The position numbers and the translations under genes were made by a program. Below are positions 56,567 through 64,000 of a stretch of DNA of 64,000 nucleotides, in pieces (positions within the stretch are counted from its first letter, which is position 1; each line of letters starts with the position of its first letter). Source of the DNA: Pascua guehoae. Taxonomy: Eukaryota; Basidiomycota; Tremellomycetes; Trichosporonales; Trichosporonaceae. Location: contig BCJX01000014.1 in NCBI GenBank assembly GCA_001600415.1, forward strand, positions 206,669 to 270,668, given 5' to 3'. The notes under the pieces are model-generated. The model was not told where the DNA came from. It saw only the letters and a list, made by a program, of their open reading frames with translations, and did no database searches.

Positions 56567-58073
56567 ATGGCACGGATCAAACAAAACGTCGAGCCACCGG
56601 ACGACGTCCCCGTCTCCCCGCAGTGGATGAAACGCGGCGGATACGAGGAAACAGGCAGGAAGGCCACTCGAGGTCCTTTGTATCGGTGCGTCACCACATT
56701 TCCCAACCCTGTCAACCGCCCCGCTCTTCAGCCTGTACCCTTACCCGTGGTCGACGTCACAACCTAACGCAGCAGCACCCCGCAAGCATGCGACGAATGC
56801 CGCCGGCGTGGACGCGCACACGAGTGCCTCGTCCCCTCTCTCCGCCCCGCTCCCGACGGCCCCTTCTTCCTCTGCCTGCCATGCACGGGGTGCAATGGGG
56901 TCTGGAAGTCGCCGTGCAGCTTCTCGTTGCCGGGCTCGGCTTGGCGGTGGGACGCGACTCGGCGGGCTTTTGCTCACGAGCGGCTCAACCGCCCCAAGGA
57001 CGGGGACGGACAGTCCAACTCGAAGGGGACCTCTCGACTGGGGAACAAACCTGTGCGTGGGCCGAGCGTGTGCGGATTGAGACCTGACGCCCAAGGATGC
57101 AACCGGCGGTGGCAAGAAGAACAGTGGCAGCAAGACTGCCCCCTCTCGTGACCCGAAGACTGTCCCCTCTCGCGATCCCAAAGCCGTCCCCGCTCGCAAG
57201 GTGAAGGCCGTCCCCGCGGGCAACTCGAAGACTGTCCCCGCTCGCAACCTGAAAACTGCCCTCTCTCGCGACCCGAAGCCTGAGCCGAAAGCTTTCCCCC
57301 CTTCTCGCCCGCTCGAAAGCGGCCCATCTCGCGAGACAAAAGCTGCTCCATCGTCCAGCAAGTCGGGCGTCAAAGCAAAGCGCAACCATGCCCAGCCTAT
57401 CCCTAACCATCCTCCCGTCATTGAGATCTTGGACTCAGACTCGGACTCGGACGCGGGCTCGGACGACGGCGACGACATTGTAATCAACTTACGCAAACGT
57501 ATGGCCAAGAAGCGTGAAGATACTCCATTCGGCCGACCCAAGTCCAAACGCCCTCGAAACGACGTTGCGCCGTTAACCGCCGCACTGTTGGCAGGTGCGA
57601 CCACCCCGGGTACCAACAGCCCCACTGTGCAACCCGCTACAGAAGTGACACGCCAGCAAGGCCAGGAGAGTCATCATGTCACGGTTAAGATCGAGCCCAA
57701 CGCCTTTGAACGACCCAACGGTATCTTAGCCACCGTCCCAACTGCAACGATGAAGAGGGGCAGCAGGTCAGTCGACGGACCCAACAACATCCCCTCCGCA
57801 CCAACCGCCAAGCCTGTCCCCCGTCACTCCTCTCCTCCCCCGGCCCCTGGCTTCTTCGCCGCAGCACCCACCATTTCACGCAGCGACGAAATCATGCTCC
57901 TCGAAGCCGAGCTCGAAGCTATGAGGGACGAGCGCAATGCGGCACTCAACGAGCTCGACGCCGCAATCAAAGCCCGCGACAAAGCCAAGGAGGAGCGGGA
58001 CAAGTGGGTCGGCATGCACACCAACTTGCTTTCCATGTTCCTGGAGAACACCCAGCAGGGCACAGGCAGGTAA
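56567..58073 (+). CDS. Tandem family copy 5: six-Cys, SIM-like, coiled-coil protein
   Basis: Exons 56567-56685, 56776-57052 and 57096-58073 give 457 residues. Exon 1 is short and ends VSPQWMKRGGY...TRGPLYR. Exon 2 holds Cys45, 48, 57, 76, 79 and 87 (C-x2-C-x8-C-x18-C-x2-C-x7-C) plus an extra Cys73. Exon 3 begins with a lineage-specific stretch of about eight degenerate 10-12-residue repeats of the form K-x-V-P-x-R-(D/N)-x-K (residues about 140-200), then PVIEILDSDSDSD (240-251), IVINLRKRMAKKR, KSKRPRND, a SUMO-acceptor consensus VKIEP (Lys330) and a coiled coil beginning IMLLEAELEAMRDERN. Phases are 2 and 0. It is one of the clearest intact copies. A nuclear role is inferred from the basic clusters. 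Confidence 0.82.
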
Positions 58074-59058
58074 ATGTTGAGCGGATACGACACGACAAGA
58101 CGCGAGAGCGGAGATGGTGAGGATGTGCATGCCGTGTTGAAGGGGAGAGAGGCGGCTTGCTCGAGGTGTGCCCCAGGAGCGTTCACTGGAGGAGACGATT
58201 CCAGGTCCATACGCGTTTCTGTACCCTGTTTATATTCAAGCTCCCATACTGTGCTATACATGCTCTGGTGCTTCCAGTTGTTCGAGACATTGGCCTCATT
58301 CGTGGAGAGTTACTCTAGCTCTCGGACACATGTTTAATTTGGTTGACTTGCCGTCACCCGCCGTTGTGCACACAGCTGTATAGGGGGAGAGGTCCGCCGC
58401 CGTGGATGATTGTTGAGGGCGGGGTACAGGGGCCTCCGGGCGCAGGTACATTGCAGTGGCGGCGCACTAAGGCCCGGTGACGACGTGGGAAGCACCTTGC
58501 TCGCCCCGCACACTCTACCCCCGCACCCTGCAAGCAAAGCCATGGGCAATGAGCCCTTGGGCACACGCGGGGTGTACAGTATGTAGTGTGCAGTGTGCAG
58601 AGTGCAGAGTGCAGAGTGCAGAGTGCAGTGTGCAGAGTGTGGGCGGCATCAACTTTGCCACTTTGTCAACACTCTACTCTAAACACGCCCTTGCATCACT
58701 TTCCTTTTCCTTCCCATTTCCTTCCTTTTCTCCTTCCCTCTCCCTTGCCGATCCCTCTTATCCCCTCTCCTTCCTTCCCTCCTTCCCTCCTTCCCTCTGT
58801 CTCTCTCTCTCTCTGTCTCTCTCTTTCTCTCTCTCACTCATTCTCGTGCACCCTTGTATCCTCTCTCGTTTCCACTTCCCTCCTTAGTCCTTGTTCACTC
58901 ACTTTGTTCTCAACCCCACCTCTCCGTCTCCTCCTCGCCACCCCGTTCACGCCCCATGCCCGCACGGTCTCTCTCCTCTGCCTCTCCACGCGCCAACGCC
59001 ACACGTCCGCCCACTTTGCTCTCGTCATCCCGAACCGCGGCCACCGCTCTCCGTCAAC
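58074..59058. other. Intergenic region between family copies 5 and 6
   Basis: 985 bp with a heptamer array (58585-58640) and about 250 bp of CT-rich sequence (58680-58930) leading to copy 6. The Ser/Pro/Leu-rich ORFs in the CT tract are composition artefacts. Confidence 0.45.
58585..58640. repeat. Heptamer tandem repeat, unit AGAGTGC, 8 units
   Basis: Eight 7-bp units, alternating AGAGTGC with AGTGTGC variants, about 420 bp upstream of family copy 6. Confidence 0.9.
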
Positions 59059-60959
59059 ATGCCGCCCAGCATGCCCAGCAGTCGCAAGAGAAAAAACAGC
59101 GGCAGCAACTCGCACTCGTCACGTATCACCTCTGAGCCGCCGCACATCGAGGGTGTACCACTTCCCCCCAAGTGGATGAAGCGCGGCGCATTTGTGGAAA
59201 CTGGCGAGAAGGGACGCCGAGGCTCACTCTATCGGTACGTAAGCTTGAGCTCGCCACTTGGAACCCATCCTCATTCCCAGGCATCCTATTGTCTGCAAAG
59301 AATGTAAAAAACGCCAACTCGAATGCCTTGTACCCCCTTTGCAGCCAGTGCCGCTCGCCCCCGGGTACTTCTTCTGTATGACCTGCGAGGCCTGCAGCAC
59401 CAGCACCACCACTCCCAAGTGCAGCCACGCGTCGCGTGAGGGCGATTTGGGATTGCGCTGGGACAACAACAACAAGGATGGCGGATTCATACTAGACCGT
59501 CTTCCGAAGAGTGTTCTCGACAAACGGGCGCGGGCGCGGGAGCTTGCTGAGAAGAGGAAGGGTCCAGCCGTAAGTCCCGCAAAGCTAGGTACCTGAATGG
59601 AGAGAATTGACGTCGCAGTTTATTGATGACAGCGAAGACTACTGCAACCGACGCGACAGTAGCGACTATGTGGACGACGGTGATGAGAGCGCAACCAGTG
59701 ATGAGAGCGAAGACAGCGACGCTAGCGACGACAGCGATCACAGCGAGTACATCGACAATGACAGAGCGCCTGTCCGTTCCAGCGAGCACGCCACGCGCCA
59801 GGTACCCCAGCAGCCAGAGAAGGGAACTGTGCGAAAGGGCTCTCGCACTGTATCCCACAACCCAGCGCGGAGTACCTGCGCACCGGCCTCCATCCCGAGT
59901 CCGGTATCCCGCAAGTCAAAGCCAGGAGCGGGCGGACCTGTCTCACGCCTGGTATCCAGTAGGCAAGCGCAGAATACCAACAATCCCGTCGCCGTCGCAC
60001 GCCCACTACTCCGCAAGCCTGAGCAAGGAACAGGCGGATCCATCACCCGCACCGTCTTCCGCTCCATTCTCCCCAAGCCAGAGCAACGAGGCCCCGAGCC
60101 CCATCCAGCACCCCGCCGCTCTGAACAAAGAACAACCGCGCAAGTCACACACCCCGTACCCCGCCAGCCACAGCAGGAAACACCCTCCGACGGCAACTGC
60201 AACAAGACGACTGAGGTCCCACAGCAGCAGCCCCAACGCCAGCGTAAACCCGCGTCCGCGTCGGTGTCCGACACGTCCTACTCCTCTGTTTCGTCCGATT
60301 TGTCAGACTCAGACGACGAGAGCAAGATTATTGTCCCACGCAAACACATGAAAATGCGGTGTCGACCAAGTGAATTCGCTGCGCGTGGCGCCAAGCGCCG
60401 CCGAATGTATGCCCCACCATCCCCCACCTCACCGCTCGAACCTCCCAGCGAAGGAGCACACATCACCGCGCAGGGGAGGAGCACGACTGATGAGGTGACC
60501 CACGCCTCTGAAATGACCTCGGCCGCCCTTGCGACGCACGCCAACACTGTTGTGACGCACGCCGTCACCGAAGTGACGAGCACCATGGTCGAGGTGATGC
60601 ACAACGCTGCCGAGGCGATCCATAAAACCCCCGAGACACGCACCAAGCCCGAACTCGAGACGGTCAAGTTGGAGCCGAAGGCGTTCGACGTCACTGCCAA
60701 CGACATGCCGACACCCCAACCAACTGCCTCACCGAGCCCTCGTGCCTCATCTCCCCCATCAACCACCGCCAGTATTCAACACGACGACCAGGTGATGCTC
60801 CTCGAGGCAGAGATCGAAGCCACCAGGAAGGAGCGCGACGCCGCAATTGACCAGTGCCGCAAGGTAACCGAGGAGTGCAACCGACTCAACAAAGAGCGAG
60901 ACCACTTCCTCAAAATGCACGACAACTTGATCAAAATGTACCAGGACAGCCTTCACTAG
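59059..60959 (+). CDS. Tandem family copy 6: six-Cys coiled-coil protein, longest
   Basis: Exons 59059-59234, 59281-59569 and 59619-60959 give 601 residues. Exon 1 has KRK near the start and ends LPPKWMKRGAF...GRRGSLYR. Exon 2 holds Cys64, 67, 74, 94, 97 and 106 (C-x2-C-x6-C-x19-C-x2-C-x8-C) plus an extra Cys91, then LGLRWDNNNKDGGFILDRLP. Exon 3 opens with a long acidic Ser/Asp stretch, followed by Pro/Arg/Gln-rich degenerate repeats, SDLSDSDDESKIIVPRKH (which aligns with the SIM-like region of copy 5 but lacks the V-I-E-x-L core), Ala/Thr/His repeats, a SUMO-acceptor consensus VKLEP (Lys505) and a coiled coil beginning VMLLEAEIEATRKERD. Phases are 2 and 0. The frame is open throughout. Confidence 0.82.
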
Positions 60960-61720
60960 GGAATCAAGAGTTGAACAGCGAGCGGTGCGACAAGAAGATA
61001 CGGACGACACGACTGCAACGCCTTTGATGCCTCGGGTTTGATTGTACCCTGTGTCATGCTGTAGAATGGGAACTGTATTGTCCATGCCACCCTGAGCCAG
61101 AGGGCTCTACGAACCGGATTGCTCGACCAATGGCGCCATTAACCCTCTGTTGCTGACCAGTCTGAACGCAGTGGACTGCTCCGAGATGCTGACAATTGCT
61201 AACACAGTCGTTTAGTTGGTCGAGCTGAACAAGTTTTCCTCCCACACGTACAATCCTCAGCCCTATGGAGACCTGCGAGCGGCTGCACTTGCTAGGTACG
61301 TGGTGTGGCATCCCGGGCATACTGCCTGGTTCCTCGTCCAAATCCCCTTGCTCACCGTCTGCAAGGCCCAACCCCGTTGGCCCCCTGAACTGCAGTCTTC
61401 AAGGATACGACAGGCGGGGCTTGCGCAGGGATACGATACGAAGAGAGGTCGTGTTATGCCAAGTGCGGTCGCTTCTTGTACCGCTGGACTGCACTAGAGA
61501 GCGACAGTCTTGCAAGGCTTTTCGCACCTGTGTTGCAGTTGGAGCGACCAGGCTGGTTGGTTGAATTTGGTCATCTCAGTTGCAAGAGGTGGCTCTGGGG
61601 CCCACGGTGCCTGGATTTCACATGCCGTCTCCTACTGACCGCACTGGACCTCCAACACGTTTACGACTACACTATACCACACAACCACACACGACCACAC
61701 ACAAGCGCCAGGCCGCCATC
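60960..61720. other. Intergenic region
   Basis: 761 bp between the family array and the F-box-like gene. No RNA gene or repeat seen; ends with a CA/AC-rich leader. Confidence 0.4.
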
Positions 61721-62908
61721 ATGATTCTCGCTCCATCCCCGTCATCCCCGTCCCCGCCCCGCGCAGTGCTCATAGACCATACCGCTTTCCCATACCTGAT
61801 CGACAACATCTTCCGACTCGCGCCCCACGCGTCACTCATCAAGTTACAGCTCGTGTCGCGGGCGTTTCTGGCGAGGGCCGACGCGATTCTTGCGCGCCAC
61901 GTCTACTTTCGGTTGTTGCAGTGGCCGCCCCTGGACAACTATGTCTATGAAGGCGTGGGGCCGGGGCCCGACCGGCCGCGCATTCCGGGGCTTGCGCCGT
62001 ACGCCATGTGGGCGTGGCGGGAGCGGTACGCTGCCATCCTGGCCAACACGCGCGTGGTCGACTTTGAGCATGTGGAGGACTCCGAGAATCCAAATTTGGA
62101 AGAGTTGTCTGCGGGCGTGCGCCTGTGTCGCGCGCTGGCCAATGTCGACACGATGTGTCTTCGCCTCGGCTCGCGTTCCCAGAAGCTCCGGACACCCGTG
62201 CGCGCGCGCAGAGTCATCATCCGCCTCGACATGTGGGGCGCCTTGCAGTGCAAGGCCGTCACGGGCCCGCCTTGCTACGGTGTAGAACAGCTCGTGCTCA
62301 ACGTGGGCGACGTTTTCGGCGGCGTCTTCCCTGCCGAATGCGTCACGGCCTTTTGCACCCCCTCTCTCCGAGAGATTGTCGTCATCTTTGACACGATCAC
62401 ATTTTGGCCACCCGAACACAACCAAGACGAGTCGCGGGCGTGGATTCTCCGAAAGATTCTCCGGCCCATGGCCTCCTTGCTCCCGGCCGTCAAGGTCAAG
62501 TTTGTCAATGCCGTCGTCCTCTACCCCTTTGTCCCCGACGTCCAACCAGGCCAAGCAATATCGCTCCGCCCCCTTCGGCGGATCCGCGGGCCAAATGTCG
62601 AGCGCGACTTTTACCAGTATATTCTCTCAATCATCCAGATGGCCTTCTTCCTCCCCTACCCGACGGCGGAGAATATCCAGTGGTGTGAGCAGTTGATGGA
62701 CAAGTCGGTCTCGTTCCACACTCTCAAGGCGTACCGTGCCTCAATCCCCGCGGCCGACTTTGACCTCGAGACGATGAAGCATATCTTCGAATGGGACTTG
62801 GGTGATGATGACGACGACAACCAAGACCAAGGCCATGACAGCGACGACGACGACGACGACGACTGGGACGACGAGGACGAGAATTCAGACCAGGACGTAG
62901 AGGAATGA
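61721..62908 (+). CDS. F-box-like protein with acidic tail
   Basis: Intronless 395-residue ORF. Residues about 18-60 (FPYLIDNIFRLAPHASLIKL then LVSRAFLARADAILARHVY) resemble the short F-box-like helix set used to bind Skp1 in SCF ubiquitin ligases, followed by an alpha/beta region reminiscent of irregular leucine-rich-repeat substrate domains. The C-terminus is a run of Asp/Glu (from about residue 362). It shares a clear alignment with the convergent gene at 63177: RARRVII, GPPCYGVEQLVL versus GPTCYGVQHIVL, TPSLREIVVIF versus APSLRDLTLIF, KAYRASIPAADFDLET versus AAYHASIPEADFSLET. The F-box call is by resemblance only. The ATG at 61721 is the first one followed by the F-box-like part; the frame is open upstream. 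Confidence 0.65.
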   Translation: MILAPSPSSPSPPRAVLIDHTAFPYLIDNIFRLAPHASLIKLQLVSRAFLARADAILARHVYFRLLQWPPLDNYVYEGVGPGPDRPRIPGLAPYAMWAWRERYAAILANTRVVDFEHVEDSENPNLEELSAGVRLCRALANVDTMCLRLGSRSQKLRTPVRARRVIIRLDMWGALQCKAVTGPPCYGVEQLVLNVGDVFGGVFPAECVTAFCTPSLREIVVIFDTITFWPPEHNQDESRAWILRKILRPMASLLPAVKVKFVNAVVLYPFVPDVQPGQAISLRPLRRIRGPNVERDFYQYILSIIQMAFFLPYPTAENIQWCEQLMDKSVSFHTLKAYRASIPAADFDLETMKHIFEWDLGDDDDDNQDQGHDSDDDDDDDWDDEDENSDQDVEE

Positions 62909-63176
62909 AGCAAAGAGGGAATGGGCAAAGGGAATGAATGCGGTGGGGCACTGGAGCAAGACGGAATGGCGAGATCGCCACGTGTACAGTCTCATGATTC
63001 TCCGAACCTATACGGACTCATCGGCAGTGGTCATGCTGGATCCACAGTTGTGAAAGCTTTTATTCCTCAGTTTCTAACGCTCCACAGGACTGATCTACGT
63101 CTCCTATCGACTATGGTGTGCCCTCCTAGACTCCGCGGCCGCTTTCAGGAGTGGACCGTTGTTGGATACTGCACCG

Positions 63177-64000
63177 TCATGCCCGCCGCCTAAACGTAGC
63201 TCGCGCCTTGTACCTCATCTTCGCCCATACCCCCGGCTTTTTGCCCTGTGGTCGATTGCCGAACGGGTCAAAGGCTTCGTCGTCCTCGTCTTCAAGCTTA
63301 TCGGGCCACTGAACGCCGTCAAAGTGGCCGAATGTTTCGAGGGAAAAGTCGGCCTCGGGGATCGAGGCATGGTACGCCGCGACAGTGAGGAATGTAAACG
63401 ATTCGTGAAACAAGCGCTCGCACGAGTGGACGTCGTCCTCTGTTGGGGAATGGGGGTACAGGGCGTTCACGATGCCCCCAAAGATGCGCTGCTGGACCTC
63501 GTTCTTGGTCAAGTGCGGTTTAGAGTCCATCACGTAGCCGCCGAAAATCGCGCCGTACACAGGTTGACAAATGGCGACCTTGACTTTGAGGGTCGGGATG
63601 GAGACGGCAAGGAAGAAGACGAGCTCGGTCAGGATGCCGAGCGGCGGGTCGCCGATGCAGTGGATCGGGCGTGCGACATTGAAGATGAGCGTGAGGTCTC
63701 GGAGCGACGGTGCCCACAATGCGCTGATCATATGAAGGGGGATGGAGAAATCGGTCGAAGGGCCGTGCATGTACAACACGATGTGTTGGACGCCATAGCA
63801 TGTTGGCCCAGAGATGCAGGGGTAGGGGTGAGCCCACGTACGCCCGAGCTCCCAGAAGTCACTGACGCTAATGATCACCCTACGAGCTCGAATGGTTGAG
63901 GCACACGACCGTTGGTAGCCCATGGCGGCGACGAGCGTGTCGACGTTGACGAGTGCCCGACACGCGCGAGCAAGGTCGGTCGTGCAGTCTCCCCATGCAT
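63177..64000 (-). CDS. F-box-like protein paralogue, 5' end beyond window
   Basis: Open frame of 274 codons entering from the right edge and ending in TGA at 63179-63177. It corresponds to residues about 130-395 of the gene at 61721, including the shared LCRALxNVDT-type segment, RARRVII, CYGV, SLRDLTLIF, LKVKVA, SCERLFHESFTFLTVAAYHASIPEADFSLET. The N-terminal F-box-like part would lie outside the window. Its tail is much less acidic than its paralogue and ends in a basic stretch (RPQGKKPGVWAKMRYKARATF). The two genes converge with 268 bp between stop codons, an inverted duplicate arrangement. Confidence 0.65.
   Translation of the reverse strand, partial: AWGDCTTDLARACRALVNVDTLVAAMGYQRSCASTIRARRVIISVSDFWELGRTWAHPYPCISGPTCYGVQHIVLYMHGPSTDFSIPLHMISALWAPSLRDLTLIFNVARPIHCIGDPPLGILTELVFFLAVSIPTLKVKVAICQPVYGAIFGGYVMDSKPHLTKNEVQQRIFGGIVNALYPHSPTEDDVHSCERLFHESFTFLTVAAYHASIPEADFSLETFGHFDGVQWPDKLEDEDDEAFDPFGNRPQGKKPGVWAKMRYKARATFRRRA

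Noticed and set aside
58586..59179. 197-codon Ser/Leu/Pro-rich ORF before family copy 6
   Set aside because: It is generated by the CT-rich leader and heptamer array and ends before the family N-terminal motif in another frame.

Overview
This window is nuclear DNA from a fungus. Nearly every gene is interrupted by short GT-AG introns, and the recognisable proteins (peroxisomal Lon, Vma13, Spp2, Nop13, Yif1, an Msc7-type aldehyde dehydrogenase, a mitochondrial NAD carrier) have the size and make-up seen in basidiomycete yeasts. My best guess is Tremellomycetes, probably Trichosporonales; that placement is inference from protein resemblance and intron style. Exon models were built by hand from splice consensus and reading-frame continuity, so boundaries marked uncertain should be read that way.

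Layout. 0-44 kb is ordinary housekeeping sequence with a few lineage-specific genes: MSC7-like ALDH (-, runs off the left edge); a Lys/Ala/Pro/Thr-rich basic protein with three histone H3-tail-like QTARR motifs (+); a Sec14-like lipid transfer protein (-); peroxisomal Lon protease ending in a PTS1 (+); a small single-pass membrane protein (+), a Pro/Ser-rich protein (+) and a second small single-pass membrane protein (+); an alpha/beta hydrolase (+); an unrecognised gene with at least 11 introns (+); SPP2 (-) divergent from VMA13 (+); a YIA6-type NAD carrier (-); NOP13 (-) divergent from YIF1 (+); a condensation/alcohol-acetyltransferase-like protein (+); a secreted or anchored Cys-rich protein (-); and an MFS sugar transporter (-). 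Long gene-poor gaps lie at 16.8-18.9, 32.8-36.5 and 44.4-47.0 kb.

47-61 kb is different. It holds a tandem array of one gene family that I do not recognise from any named family: six copies in the same orientation plus two 3' fragments. All six copies share three exons with conserved intron phases (2, then 0): a short N-terminal exon with a (P)-x-W-M motif and a G-x-L-Y-[RQ] end; a six-cysteine exon resembling a Zn2Cys6 cluster with an unusually long middle linker; and a long exon with an acidic stretch, usually a SUMO-interaction-like V-I-E-[LI]-L-D-S core, basic K-R-x-R clusters, often a V/I-K-x-E SUMO-acceptor consensus, and a C-terminal coiled coil. Copies 1, 3, 5 and 6 are open; copies 2 and 4 carry frameshifts; copy 2 stops at an intron-containing tRNA-Arg(ACG) gene. 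Just beyond the array lies a convergent pair of F-box-like paralogues (the second runs off the right edge).

Taken together the array looks like a lineage-specific, still duplicating and decaying family of nuclear proteins with zinc-cluster-like, SUMO-linked and coiled-coil parts. That reading is inference; the shared architecture and intron phases are visible in the sequence.
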